NCBI RefSeq assembly: GCF_024343775.1 | Contig: NZ_RJUF01000181.1 | Location: 62,001-126,000, forward strand | Length of the DNA stretch: 64,000 nt | From: Lacihabitans soyangensis | GTDB taxonomy: Bacteria > Bacteroidota > Bacteroidia > Cytophagales > Spirosomataceae | Direction: 5' to 3' | Shown here: one piece after another, positions 8,867 to 17,826 of the stretch | How the letters are laid out: every line of letters starts with the position of its first letter | Numbering within the stretch: position 1 is the stretch's first letter | The notes under the pieces: model-generated | Told to the model about the DNA's origin: nothing | Seen by the model: only the letters and a program-made list of their open reading frames with translations | Databases searched by the model: none | Made by a program: the position numbers and the translations under genes

Positions 8867-9892
8867 ATGGCAAAAGCGAAATTAGAGTACATTTGGCTAG
8901 ACGGTTACAAACCAACTCAAAGCCTAAGAAGCAAAACCAAAATAGAAAACGATTTCTCTGGAAAGTTAGAAGACTGTGATATGTGGTCTTTTGATGGATC
9001 TTCAACTGAGCAAGCTCCTGGCGGTTCATCTGATTGTCAACTTAAGCCAGTATTTATTTGTAAAGATCCTGAGCGTTCGTTGTTGGGAACTCCTGCATAC
9101 CTAGTAATGTGTGAAGTTTTGGACGCCAACGGTGATCCGCATGAGTCTAATGGCCGTGCTACAATTGAAGATGATGACAATGATTTCTGGTTTGGATTTG
9201 AGCAAGAATATTTCTTATATGACTGCGACACTAACCTTCCTTTAGGATTCCCGACTAACGGTTACCCGCGTCCTCAAGGACCTTACTATTGTTCGGTAGG
9301 TGCTAAAAATGCTTATGGTCGTCATATCATCGAAGAGCATTTAGAATATTGCTTGCAAGCTGGTTTGAACGTGGAAGGTATCAACGCCGAAGTTGCTGCT
9401 GGACAATGGGAATTCCAATGCTTTGCTAAAGGTGCAAAACAAGCTGGTGACGAAATATGGGTTGCAAGATATTTACTAGAAAGAACTTGTGAGAAATATA
9501 ACGTATGGGTTAACTACCACTGTAAGCCACTTGGCGATACAGACTGGAATGGTTCAGGTATGCATGCTAACTTCTCTAACACTGCCCTAAGAACTGCTGG
9601 AAGCAAAGATGTTTACGATATCATTTGTCAATCATTTGCTCCATTTGTAAAAGAACACATTGCTGTTTACGGTGCAGACAACCACTTGAGATTAACTGGT
9701 AAACACGAAACACAATCTATCGATCAATTCTCTTACGGAGTTTCTGACCGTGGTGCTTCAATTCGTATTCCAATAGCTGCTGTACAAAAAGGATGGAAAG
9801 GATGGTTAGAAGACAGACGTCCTAACTCGGCTGCAGATCCTTACAAGGTAGCAGCTAGAATTATCAAAACTGTAAAAACTGCTAAAATCTAA
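8867..9892 (+). CDS. Type II (eukaryote-like) glutamine synthetase
   Basis: The 341-residue protein is a short-form GSII: beta-grasp N-domain with WSFDGSSTEQAPGGSSDC (40-57), then FWFGFEQEYFLYD, NAEVAAGQWEFQ, the NGSGMHANFS substrate loop and RRPNSAADPY near the end, the glutamate-binding Arg region. It makes glutamine from glutamate, ammonium and ATP. GSII is the standard enzyme of eukaryotes and occurs in only some bacteria. Its presence 2.3 kb from a type III enzyme, with amtB nearby, suggests division of labour under different nitrogen supply. It is monocistronic and ends at a strong hairpin. Confidence 0.95.
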   Translation: MAKAKLEYIWLDGYKPTQSLRSKTKIENDFSGKLEDCDMWSFDGSSTEQAPGGSSDCQLKPVFICKDPERSLLGTPAYLVMCEVLDANGDPHESNGRATIEDDDNDFWFGFEQEYFLYDCDTNLPLGFPTNGYPRPQGPYYCSVGAKNAYGRHIIEEHLEYCLQAGLNVEGINAEVAAGQWEFQCFAKGAKQAGDEIWVARYLLERTCEKYNVWVNYHCKPLGDTDWNGSGMHANFSNTALRTAGSKDVYDIICQSFAPFVKEHIAVYGADNHLRLTGKHETQSIDQFSYGVSDRGASIRIPIAAVQKGWKGWLEDRRPNSAADPYKVAARIIKTVKTAKI

Positions 9893-9935
9893 TTCTAATT
9901 TTTAGATTAGAAATAGTTTATTTGTTGATATTGAA

Positions 9936-9965
9936 CCCTCAGAACTTTTGTTCTGGGGGTTTTTT
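9936..9965 (+). terminator. Rho-independent terminator of the type II GS gene
   Basis: CCCTCAGAAC pairs with GTTCTGGGGG around a TTTT loop (one T-G wobble), followed by six T residues. It lies 44 nt after the stop. The -33 box of the mtaB promoter falls in the loop of this hairpin. Confidence 0.85.
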
Positions 9966-9978
9966 GTTCGTAATTTTG
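9947..9978 (+). promoter_or_regulatory. Bacteroidota-type promoter of mtaB, overlapping a terminator
   Basis: TTTG (9947-9950), a 20-nt spacer and TAATTTTG (9971-9978) match the consensus fully. The start of transcription is expected near 9985, about 12 nt before the ATG at 9997. The -33 box lies within the terminator hairpin of the preceding gene. Confidence 0.5.
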
Positions 9979-9996
9979 TGACTTAATCGATTCGTA

Positions 9997-11328
9997 ATGA
10001 AGAAAGTTGCATTTTATACATTGGGTTGTAAACTCAATTTCTCCGAAACTTCTACTATTTCCAGGACTTTTGAAGACAAAGGATTCAAAAAGGTAGGTTT
10101 TCAGGACAAACCGGATGTCTTTATCATAAATACTTGCTCGGTTACGGAGAATGCGGACAAAAAATGCAAGAAAATCGTCAAAGAGGCTCAAAAAATAAAT
10201 CCTGAAGGCTATGTGGCCATCATTGGCTGTTATGCCCAACTAAAACCAAAGGAGATAGCTGAAATAGAAGGCGTTGACGCAGTTCTTGGTGCAGCTGAAA
10301 AGTTTAGACTTCATGAATTAATCGGCACTTTTGAGAAGTCACCGATGTCCGTAAAGCCTGCTGATAAGGTTTTTGCGACTGATATTAACGAAGCAGTGGA
10401 CTATCATACTTCTTTTTCATTAAACGATAGAACTCGGACTTTTCTAAAAGTACAAGACGGTTGCGACTACCCTTGCTCTTACTGTACCATTCCCTTGGCT
10501 CGTGGTTCTAGCAGGTCAGACACCATCGAAAATATCGTTAAAGCAGCTCAGGAAATAGCCAGAAACGAAGTAAAAGAGATTGTCCTCACGGGAGTGAATA
10601 TTGGAGATTTTGGAATAATTAAAGGCGAAAGAAAAGAGAATTTCTTTGATTTAATAAAAGCCCTGGACGAAGTTGAGGGAATTGAACGATTCAGAATTTC
10701 AAGTATTGAACCCAACCTACTCACTAACGAAATAATTGAATTTGTGGCTCAATCGAAGCGATTTGTGCCTCATTTTCACATCCCACTACAATCGGGCTCC
10801 AGTAAGGTTTTGGCATTAATGAAACGCCGTTACAAGCGTGAATTGTACCAGGAGCGGGTACAGAAGATAAAAGAGATTATGCCGAACTGCAGTATTGGTG
10901 TAGACGTAATTGTAGGCCACCCTGGTGAAACGGATGAAGAGTTCAAAGAAAGTTATAACTTCGTTAATGACCTTGACATAAGCTATTTGCACGTCTTTAC
11001 TTATTCTGAAAGAGAAAATACTTCAGCACTTCAAATCAAGCCTGTTGTTCCTCAAAATAAACGTGCGGAAAGATCTAGAATGCTCCATATTTTATCGGAA
11101 AAGAAGAGAAGATATTTTTATGAACAACATTTAGGCTCTGAGCAAGAAGTTTTGTTTGAAGCTGAAGAGAATAACGGATTTATGACCGGCTTCACCTCTA
11201 ACTACATTAAAGTTAATGCCAAGTACGATCCTTTACTGATAAATGACATCAAGAAAATAAAGCTCTGTTCAATAAACCTTGATATGTTAGTTGAGATAGA
11301 AGAGCTGGAGGAAGTTTTGACCCACTAA
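9997..11328 (+). CDS. mtaB: tRNA t6A37 methylthiotransferase MtaB
   Basis: This radical SAM enzyme adds a methylthio group to N6-threonylcarbamoyladenosine at position 37 of ANN-decoding tRNAs. The N-terminal UPF0004 domain has three cysteine motifs (LGCKLN, NTCSVTENAD, IIGCYAQ) for one [4Fe-4S] cluster; the radical SAM motif is GCDYPCSYC (Cys at about 156, 160, 163) and a TRAM-like RNA-binding end follows. At 443 residues it is the normal MtaB length, and the LGCKLN form distinguishes MtaB from MiaB and RimO. It stands alone between two terminators. Confidence 0.93.
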   Translation: MKKVAFYTLGCKLNFSETSTISRTFEDKGFKKVGFQDKPDVFIINTCSVTENADKKCKKIVKEAQKINPEGYVAIIGCYAQLKPKEIAEIEGVDAVLGAAEKFRLHELIGTFEKSPMSVKPADKVFATDINEAVDYHTSFSLNDRTRTFLKVQDGCDYPCSYCTIPLARGSSRSDTIENIVKAAQEIARNEVKEIVLTGVNIGDFGIIKGERKENFFDLIKALDEVEGIERFRISSIEPNLLTNEIIEFVAQSKRFVPHFHIPLQSGSSKVLALMKRRYKRELYQERVQKIKEIMPNCSIGVDVIVGHPGETDEEFKESYNFVNDLDISYLHVFTYSERENTSALQIKPVVPQNKRAERSRMLHILSEKKRRYFYEQHLGSEQEVLFEAEENNGFMTGFTSNYIKVNAKYDPLLINDIKKIKLCSINLDMLVEIEELEEVLTH

Positions 11329-11351
11329 TGATATTGAGCGTTTTATAAATT

Positions 11352-11387
11352 AAAATAGCAACGTAATTAAGTCGTTGCTATTTTTTT
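11352..11387 (+). terminator. Rho-independent terminator of mtaB
   Basis: AATAGCAACG and CGTTGCTATT form a perfect stem around a short AT-rich loop, followed by a run of T. It starts 24 nt after the mtaB stop. Confidence 0.85.
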
Positions 11388-11406
11388 ATCCAAATAGATA
11401 TAAAAG

Positions 11407-11434
11407 AAAATACCCATCAAAAGACGGGTATTTT
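11407..11434 (-). terminator. Terminator of the porin-amtB operon
   Basis: AAAATACCC and GGGTATTTT form a 9-bp stem with a 10-nt loop. Read on the minus strand it is followed by a T-rich tail and lies 60 nt past the amtB stop. Confidence 0.7.
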
Positions 11435-11494
11435 ACCAATTGGAGTACAACAAAACCACAATAAATTGTGATTTTTTTGTAAATATAATAAGTT

Positions 11495-12829
11495 TTAGGC
11501 TTCTAATAATGCTTCATCGTGCTGACTAACATCTAGTCCCATCAATTCGTCCTCTTCAGAAACCCTCATTGGAACCAAAATATCTGTTAATTTCAAGATG
11601 ATGAACGACATGATAAATGCAAACGCTGAAACCAACACTAAGGCAACTAAGTGCTTGATAAACAATGTAGTTTCACCAAAGAACAAACCTTGATTTGAAA
11701 CTGCTGGGTTGATTGCTGATGAAGCGAATATACCAGTAAATACCATACCAACCATACCACCTACTCCGTGACAAGGAAACACGTCCAATGTATCATCCAA
11801 AGCAGTTTTGGTTTTGTAGTGAGCTAAATAGTTTGAAATAATTGATGCAACCACACCAATTACCAAAGCGTGAGGTATAGAAACAAAACCCGCAGCAGGA
11901 GTGATAGCAACCAAACCAACAACAACTCCGATACAGAAACCAAGAGCAGATACTTTCTTACCACGAGCAGCATCGAACAATACCCAAGCAATACCAGCAG
12001 CACCAGCAGCTGTATTAGTTGTAGAGAAAGCAACCGCAGCTAATGAGTTAGCACCTAAGGCAGAACCTGCGTTAAATCCGAACCATCCAAACCACAATAG
12101 ACCAGTTCCCAACAATACATAAGGAATGTTTGCCGGAGGAAGGAAACTTCCTTCTACATGAGACCTACGTCTTTTAAGATAAATAGCACCTGCCAAAGCA
12201 GCCCAACCAGCAGACATGTGTACAACAGTACCACCTGCAAAGTCAAGAACGCCCATTTCGAACAAGAAACCACCAGATGCCCAGGTCATGTGAGCCAATG
12301 GAGCGTAGATGAACAAGCTGAATAGTATCATAAATACTACGTAAGACTTGAAGTTGATACGCTCTGCCATTGAACCAGTTACCAAAGCTGGAGTGATAAC
12401 CGCAAATTTCAATTGAAAAAATGCAAACATAATCGCTGGGATAGTTCCCCAAGGCTTAGCATCCAATACTCCTTTCATCATGAAGTGAGTAAGTGGATTA
12501 CCAACGAATCCTCCTACACTTTCACCGAAAGCTAGGCTGTAACCTACTACTACCCAAACAATTGAGATAACGCCCATTGCTATAAAGCTTTGTAGCATCG
12601 TAGAGATAACGTTTTTGGCGTTTACCATACCGCCATAGAAATAAGCCAATCCTGGTGTCATAATTAAAACTAGTGCAGACGCCACCAACATCCACGCAGT
12701 ATCTCCTGTGTCTACTCCTTCTGTAATGATTGCACCAGGTATAGAAGGAAATACCAAGGCCAAGACAACTACCGCCGCCAGTATGGCTATCGGCACATAA
12801 GATGGTTTAATTTTTGCTGTTTCGCTCAT
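11495..12829 (-). CDS. amtB: Ammonium transporter AmtB
   Basis: Trimeric inner-membrane channel that moves ammonium/ammonia into the cell. The 444-residue protein has eleven or more hydrophobic segments, the gate region FQLKFAVITPALVTGSMAER and both pore histidines in context: GGTVVHMSAGW and FPCHGVGGMVG. The C-terminal tail is short and acidic (VSEEDELMGLDVSQHDE), the part that contacts PII proteins in other bacteria, yet no glnB/glnK gene is beside it. It lies 39 nt downstream of an outer-membrane porin gene on the same strand, so the two are probably cotranscribed. Confidence 0.96.
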   Translation of the reverse strand: MSETAKIKPSYVPIAILAAVVVLALVFPSIPGAIITEGVDTGDTAWMLVASALVLIMTPGLAYFYGGMVNAKNVISTMLQSFIAMGVISIVWVVVGYSLAFGESVGGFVGNPLTHFMMKGVLDAKPWGTIPAIMFAFFQLKFAVITPALVTGSMAERINFKSYVVFMILFSLFIYAPLAHMTWASGGFLFEMGVLDFAGGTVVHMSAGWAALAGAIYLKRRRSHVEGSFLPPANIPYVLLGTGLLWFGWFGFNAGSALGANSLAAVAFSTTNTAAGAAGIAWVLFDAARGKKVSALGFCIGVVVGLVAITPAAGFVSIPHALVIGVVASIISNYLAHYKTKTALDDTLDVFPCHGVGGMVGMVFTGIFASSAINPAVSNQGLFFGETTLFIKHLVALVLVSAFAFIMSFIILKLTDILVPMRVSEEDELMGLDVSQHDEALLEA

Positions 12830-12868
12830 AATTGAAAATAATTAAGTGTTGTACAAAAAGGGTTATAA

Positions 12869-14044
12869 TTAGAAATAAAAGATTAGGGCTGCTCCCAATG
12901 TTGATTGAGATTTCTTTGTCAAACCACCGTCTTTATCATATAATTGAAAAGTACCAGCAGCATTCTTATATGAATCAAATCTATATTCTGGTTTGAATTT
13001 TAGATTTGGAGAAACATCATAATTTCCTGTCAAAGTTATTCCAGTTGTTGAAACACCAGCACCATCAGCATCTACCAAATATATCCCACCTTTGCTGTTA
13101 TCAAAATACTCAATACGAGTTCCTAAGCTAAATTTTTCTGATACTTTACCGTTTAAATAAAGAGCTGCACCACCCCACGATCCTGTCGCGTTCTTTCCAG
13201 TTACCGCATTTAAACCAATTAACATTTTTTCTGTAACTTGATACGAAGTAGTCAAATCATACCAAGATGTCATATTTTTCTCATCCACACCTTCGTCAGA
13301 ACCGAAATAGTTCAGATAAACACTCCATCCATCAACTGGCTTTAGCGTAATTTGTCCTTGAAAACCTTTGGCTTTGTTGTTATCGTCTTTACTATCCAAA
13401 CCATTAGTGATACCTAACATGAATGCAAATTTGTCAGTTGCGGCCACATCTAACTTCACCCCTGTATGGTAGAATGGTCCGTTACCAAACATATTAGATA
13501 AAGAGTAGTTGAAGTTTACAGGAGCATCAATCACCTCGTAACCTACGTTTGTACCATACTGACCACCTGTAAGTGATACCTTGTCTGACATTTTCCAAGT
13601 CATGTAGGCTTGTTTGATTGCTAGACCTGTACTTCCAAACTCAGCACCTAGTGGACTGATTGGGTTTCCGTAATTTCCTAAATCTCCGTGATTACCAAAA
13701 GTAAGGTCGATTACACCCGTTACCTTGTCAGTAGAATAAGTCGTTTTCAACTGAGCCAAACCTACTTGAAAGTTGTTAGCTTTTTGGTCAAATATTCTTT
13801 CGAAACCTGAAGCACCTAAATTAGACTGTACTCCGTTGAAGTTCGCAAAATAGTAAGTATCAACATACCCACTAAATGTAAGAGGGCTCTTGGCTTCCTC
13901 TACAACCGCCTTTGGAGCTTCTGTTGTTGCTTCAACTTTTTTTGTTTGTTTTTTTTCACTCTTACCTGGTTTTGTTGGATTTTCGGTTGCCGACACTGCA
14001 AGAGCTGAAACAAGGCCGAAAATTGTTAAATACACTTTCTTCAT
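12869..14044 (-). CDS. Outer-membrane beta-barrel porin (OmpL/bbp2-like)
   Basis: The 391-residue protein has a Sec signal peptide (cleavage near AVSAT), a Lys/Glu/Ala/Thr-rich linker (about 20-52), then alternating beta-strand sequence from SPLTFSGYVDTYYFAN to a terminal LGAALIFYF that ends in Phe, the usual outer-membrane barrel signature. Its composition resembles the putative beta-barrel porin-2 group. Being 39 nt upstream of amtB suggests that it carries a nitrogenous solute or ammonium across the outer membrane for AmtB. Substrate specificity is inference. Confidence 0.8.
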   Translation of the reverse strand: MKKVYLTIFGLVSALAVSATENPTKPGKSEKKQTKKVEATTEAPKAVVEEAKSPLTFSGYVDTYYFANFNGVQSNLGASGFERIFDQKANNFQVGLAQLKTTYSTDKVTGVIDLTFGNHGDLGNYGNPISPLGAEFGSTGLAIKQAYMTWKMSDKVSLTGGQYGTNVGYEVIDAPVNFNYSLSNMFGNGPFYHTGVKLDVAATDKFAFMLGITNGLDSKDDNNKAKGFQGQITLKPVDGWSVYLNYFGSDEGVDEKNMTSWYDLTTSYQVTEKMLIGLNAVTGKNATGSWGGAALYLNGKVSEKFSLGTRIEYFDNSKGGIYLVDADGAGVSTTGITLTGNYDVSPNLKFKPEYRFDSYKNAAGTFQLYDKDGGLTKKSQSTLGAALIFYF

Positions 14045-14614
14045 AATTTTCTTTGGTTTAATTAATAAATAAGTATGTTATATTTTTCAACAAACTTCTT
14101 TCAAAAAAATGCATAAATCAAATTTTTAAGTGTGATTTTTAGCATATTTCTATTAAAAAAATATAAATTCTTGAAAAAGTGCTATAAATATGAATCACAT
14201 TTTGGTTTTTTATTACTTTTTTGACAAAAACACATTTATTCTGCATTTTGCTTTAATTACAAAATATTATTTTGAAATGTAGTATTTCTTTAAAACTAAA
14301 TGAATGAATTCGAGAGTTTATTGAATACTCAAAATCGTAACAATCTGATTATTTGGCAATAATGATCAAGAGAATTATTGAAATAAGCCAATTCTTGAAT
14401 TTTAAAGTCAGTAGAGCATCAAGTCAGCTGCGTTTTAGGAGGATGTATGGAATTTTAGCTGAAAAAAGGTTTCGTAGAATTGCTAATAATTAACTGATTG
14501 GGGGCAATTATAAAATGAAGAACAAAGTGTGAGATTAAAAATTTTATTTTTCCAAGAATAACCAAACTGAGATTCATAAAAAAAGCCGCAAATTAACTTG
14601 CGGCTCTCAATATC
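14045..14614. other. 570-bp intergenic region between porin and ferredoxin genes
   Basis: The part next to the porin gene (14045-14280) is very AT-rich and must hold the porin-amtB promoter; no full TTTG/TAnnTTTG pair is seen. The part at 14577-14605 is the terminator of the ferredoxin gene. A 43-codon open frame at 14362-14493 (+) is lysine/arginine-rich but has no visible support. Nothing else is recognisable. Confidence 0.5.
14577..14605 (-). terminator. Terminator of the ferredoxin gene
   Basis: AGCCGCAA and TTGCGGCT form a perfect 8-bp stem with a 6-nt loop. On the minus strand a run of seven T follows, 10 nt past the stop codon. Confidence 0.85.
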
Positions 14615-14962
14615 TTATTCTCCGTGTAACCAAGCTTTCTTAGCCTGTAATGTTTCGAGATCTTCCACATTGTCGGGATCTGGCACACAACAATCAACTG
14701 GACAAACAGCGGCACATTGTGGTTCCTCATGAAAACCAGTGCATTCGGTACATTTATCACTAACTATATAATAAAATTCGTCAGAAACAGGCTTCATAGT
14801 AGCAGTTCCTTTAATAATAGTACCATCTCCAAAATCAACTTCTGAGAGTTTTGTGCCACCTCCGTAAGTCCACTCTATACCACCTTCATAAATAGCGGTG
14901 TTAGGGCATTCAGGTTCACAAGCTCCACAGTTTATACATTCGTCCGTTATAATAATTGCCAT
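14615..14962 (-). CDS. YfhL-like dicluster [4Fe-4S] ferredoxin
   Basis: A 115-residue low-potential electron carrier. Cluster one is ligated by Cys9, 12, 15 and the following Cys19-Pro; cluster two by Cys71, 74, 83 and 87, with the C-x2-C-x8-C-x3-C spacing typical of the YfhL type. A roughly 40-residue insert lies between the two motifs. I use the ATG at 14962; the frame continues upstream for 127 codons but that is the reverse strand of the acyl-CoA reductase gene. It is divergent from the LuxC-like reductase, 115 bp apart, a pairing that suggests shared regulation. Confidence 0.92.
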   Translation of the reverse strand: MAIIITDECINCGACEPECPNTAIYEGGIEWTYGGGTKLSEVDFGDGTIIKGTATMKPVSDEFYYIVSDKCTECTGFHEEPQCAAVCPVDCCVPDPDNVEDLETLQAKKAWLHGE

Positions 14963-15077
14963 CGCGATTGAATTTCTTTTTGTTTTCAAACTAAATAACA
15001 AATATAATTCTTCAAAGTTTACCATCCTTTGTATTTTTACATTGATTTTCAGAAAGGGGTATTTTTTTATAAAAAAA

Positions 15078-16109
15078 ATGAAATTAGAAGAAAGAATAAT
15101 ACTATTTAGTGACTTAGGAAAGTCTTTAAACCAAAAGATTGAAACTGAAGACTTCCAAGGGATTTTAGCCTTTGCAAAATCAAAAAATGGCTGGTTTACA
15201 ATTGACAACTTAAAAAAATCTATACAAACCATTATAGATAAATATTTAAATGAAAGTGAGTTAAGAAATTTTGTAGCTCTATATCCAAATGAGTACTTCG
15301 AGCAATTAGAACCAAAGAAAGTGGGTGTTATTGCGGCAGGCAATATTCCTTTAGTGGGTTTTCAAGATATAATTCATGTTATATTATTTGGTCACCTGGC
15401 CGTTTATAAGGCCAGTTCGCAGGACGAAATTCTGATTCAATATATCCTGAAGGAGCTAAAATCTATCAATCCTGCAGTGGAGCAATGTTTGGTCCTAGCC
15501 GATAGATTAAATAATATGGATGCCTACATAGCAACCGGAAGCGGTAACACTTCAAGGTACTTTGATTACTACTTCGGGGGTAAGCCTAATATCATTCGTA
15601 AAAACAGAACCTCTGTTGCTGTTTTGACGGGTGAAGAAACCAAAATTGAGTTGGCTGACCTCGGAAATGACATATTCTCGTATTTTGGATTGGGTTGTAG
15701 AAACATAGCCAAGCTTTATGTCCCAGTTGGCTACGACTTCACTTCCTTTTTTGAAGCCATTGAGTATTGGAACACGATCTCAATGCACTCCAAATACAAT
15801 AATAACTACGACTACATGAAATCCATATATTTGGTAAATGGAGTACAACATTTAGACAATGGATTTGTGTTACTTAAAAATGATGAAAATCTTGCTTCTC
15901 CCATTTCTACTCTTTTCTATGAAAATTATACCGACTTGGAAAACTTAAAGGAAAGATTGGAATCTCAGAAGGATGAAATTCAGGTTGTGGTAAGTAAGCT
16001 GCCCATTACACCAAATAGCTATCGTTTCGGCGAAAGTCAGTCGCCAGGACTAGCAGATTATGCTGACAATGTAGACACTATGGAGTTTTTAGCCTCAATT
16101 GCCCACTAG
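15078..16109 (+). CDS. LuxC-like acyl-CoA/acyl-protein reductase
   Basis: The 343-residue protein resembles the LuxC branch of the aldehyde dehydrogenase superfamily, which reduces activated fatty acids to aldehydes with NADPH. A nucleotide-site region [16 protein letters not shown] (about 82-97) and the thioester Cys in YFGLGCRNI (Cys207) are visible. It is shorter than the 480-residue LuxC of luminous bacteria, and no luciferase genes are nearby, so the role is lipid metabolism of unknown kind. The ATG at 15078 is used, since the longer open frame overlaps the divergent ferredoxin gene. A block of intergenic repeats follows the stop directly. Confidence 0.82.
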   Translation: MKLEERIILFSDLGKSLNQKIETEDFQGILAFAKSKNGWFTIDNLKKSIQTIIDKYLNESELRNFVALYPNEYFEQLEPKKVGVIAAGNIPLVGFQDIIHVILFGHLAVYKASSQDEILIQYILKELKSINPAVEQCLVLADRLNNMDAYIATGSGNTSRYFDYYFGGKPNIIRKNRTSVAVLTGEETKIELADLGNDIFSYFGLGCRNIAKLYVPVGYDFTSFFEAIEYWNTISMHSKYNNNYDYMKSIYLVNGVQHLDNGFVLLKNDENLASPISTLFYENYTDLENLKERLESQKDEIQVVVSKLPITPNSYRFGESQSPGLADYADNVDTMEFLASIAH

Positions 16110-16183
16110 CCCTATTGGGGGAATTTAGCTCCCTAACCCCCGGTGGGGGAATTTTAGCCCCCTAACCCCCGATGGGGGAATTA
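16110..16183. repeat. Intergenic C/G-run repeat element (2.5 copies)
   Basis: Two and a half tandem copies of a unit of about 30 bp with the core CCCCCTAACCCCCGATGGGG then GAATT follow the acyl-CoA reductase stop codon. Each unit pairs a C-run with a G-run and could fold into a small hairpin. Elements of this style are scattered through many Bacteroidota genomes; their function is not known. Confidence 0.7.
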
Positions 16184-16198
16184 TTTCCTTATTATTAA

Positions 16199-17002
16199 TT
16201 ATTTAGAATCAAAAACCCATTCTAAAAACTGTGGGAAGGCGTGTTTCCATGTGTTGAAATTGTGTTCTCCGCCATCAATTTCTACATATTTTATATCAGA
16301 TTGATTATAGCCCTTATTTTTTAGTTCAGTTATAATATCCAAAGTATCTTCGATGGAATCGATAATGCCATTGTTATTTCGGTCGGCGGTTTCGTCGGCT
16401 GTACCACATTCAAGCCAAAACTTTAATCCCGACTTGTAATTCGATTTTCGGATTTTATTATGCATAATTCGGTCTTGGTCATCGGTGTAACCTTCTTCAT
16501 AACTTTTATCTCTCCACCAAAATGACCCGCTAAAAACTCCTACCTTCGAAAAAAGGTGAGGATTTTCCCAAACAATGTCCATAGCAGACAAGCCACCTAG
16601 CGAAAAACCACAAAAAGTATTGTCATTGGCAATCGAAGAACTTGCTGTCTCTTTTCTTATTAAAGGCAACAATTCAGAAACCACGAAATTCATATAATCT
16701 GTAGCCTTGTCTCCCCGGTTTTTATAATCAGCCTGAAAAGATGTACCATATTCTGACAATCGCCTTTCATTGGTATGAATTGCTACGAAAATAAAGGCTT
16801 GTCCTCCTTTCTTATAGTAATGACGTATCGAATTAAGTGTCTCCAATTGGTCAAAATCTTGTCCATCGTTCATGTATATGGTTGGATATGGAGTATCATT
16901 AACCATATTCTTGGGTAAAACCAAGTCATAAATTACGTTTCGATTAAGAAAAGCCGAAGGAATGATTTTCTTTCTAAATACTTCAAATAGTTCCTCTTTC
17001 AA
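16199..17002 (-). CDS. Alpha/beta-hydrolase esterase (enterochelin-esterase-like)
   Basis: The 267-residue cytosolic protein has an esterase-D-type fold: YMNDGQDF (43-50), nucleophile elbow GFSLGG with Ser134, and catalytic His in GGEHNFNTW (His247). A DxNxNGxIDxxE loop at 207-218 looks like an EF-hand calcium site inserted before the acid residue. No ATG is available at the 5' end: an in-frame stop lies two codons upstream, so the start appears to be TTG at 17002; the first internal Met is residue 33, which would cut into the fold. It is divergent from the operon at 17109, whose first gene is also an esterase. Confidence 0.8.
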   Translation of the reverse strand: MKEELFEVFRKKIIPSAFLNRNVIYDLVLPKNMVNDTPYPTIYMNDGQDFDQLETLNSIRHYYKKGGQAFIFVAIHTNERRLSEYGTSFQADYKNRGDKATDYMNFVVSELLPLIRKETASSSIANDNTFCGFSLGGLSAMDIVWENPHLFSKVGVFSGSFWWRDKSYEEGYTDDQDRIMHNKIRKSNYKSGLKFWLECGTADETADRNNNGIIDSIEDTLDIITELKNKGYNQSDIKYVEIDGGEHNFNTWKHAFPQFLEWVFDSK

Positions 17003-17108
17003 ATTTTATCATTTTGCTCATTTCTAAAAAAAAATGAATGTTTGTTTTGATTAGTAGAAAATTATTAAGATTTTAATTTTTCAAACTAAAATACAAATTT
17101 AAGAAACA

Positions 17109-17822
17109 ATGCAAGAACGACATATACATTTTTATTCGCACATAATTGGTAGGTCGCTCGATTTGTATGTAACGGGCCATTGGGGTCAACCAATTTTGAT
17201 GTTTCCGACTTCGATGGGAAGTGCCCATCAAAACCGCGACATGGGCCTTTTGGGCAGTATTCACAATTACATAAATGAGGGAAAAGTAAAAACTTACAAT
17301 ATTGCCAGCATTGATTTTGAAACGTTTTATGGCAAAAACATTTCGCCGCATGATAGAGCCTATAATTATGAGCTCTACACTCGTTTTCTGGCGTATGAAC
17401 TTATTCCTGAAATACAAAAAGAGAACAGCGTACATCGGATTGGCCTGGCCGGATGTAGTTTTGGAGCCTATCATGCCATGAATCTGGCCTTTAAAAAGCC
17501 AGATTTGATAGATTTCGTAATAGGAATGAGTGGTTCATATGATATTCGAACATTTATGGAGGGGTATTTTGACGACAACGTTTACTTTAATAATCCTGTA
17601 GATTTTGTTCCGAATGCCGAATCATGGACTTTTGACCACATGAAGGTAATTCTTGGAACCTCCGATTGGGATATTTGCCGAAATGAAACTTTCAGATTTT
17701 CACAAATCTTAAACAATAAGAATGTAAACCATTGGTATGATGAAAAAAAATGGGCCAGTCACGATTGGCCGCTTTGGAATCAAGCCTTTCCAGAATATTT
17801 ATCAGCAATAATTAATCATTAA
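17109..17822 (+). CDS. Alpha/beta-hydrolase-fold esterase, first gene of the amidoligase operon
   Basis: A 237-residue protein of the esterase family with nucleophile elbow GCSFGA (Ser117), a late Asp region (LGTSDWDIC) and a catalytic His in WASHDWPLW (His218). No signal peptide is seen, so it acts in the cytosol. It lies 4 nt ahead of an ATP-grasp gene and opens a six-gene operon whose other members are ligases, an amidotransferase and an aminotransferase. A hydrolase in such a set could release, trim or activate the product; the substrate cannot be predicted. Confidence 0.8.
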   Translation: MQERHIHFYSHIIGRSLDLYVTGHWGQPILMFPTSMGSAHQNRDMGLLGSIHNYINEGKVKTYNIASIDFETFYGKNISPHDRAYNYELYTRFLAYELIPEIQKENSVHRIGLAGCSFGAYHAMNLAFKKPDLIDFVIGMSGSYDIRTFMEGYFDDNVYFNNPVDFVPNAESWTFDHMKVILGTSDWDICRNETFRFSQILNNKNVNHWYDEKKWASHDWPLWNQAFPEYLSAIINH

Positions 17823-17826
17823 CAAT

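Noticed and set aside
14362-14493. 43-codon basic open frame in the porin-ferredoxin gap
   Set aside because: No recognisable motif, no promoter or ribosome site, and codon choice looks random; an accidental frame in a 570-bp gap is expected.
14963-15343. N-terminal extension of the ferredoxin frame to 242 residues
   Set aside because: The extra 127 codons are the reverse strand of the acyl-CoA reductase gene and contain no ferredoxin-like sequence.
15078-16109. Bioluminescence (lux) operon because of the LuxC-like gene
   Set aside because: The protein is about 140 residues shorter than LuxC of luminous bacteria and there are no luxA, luxB, luxD or luxE genes.
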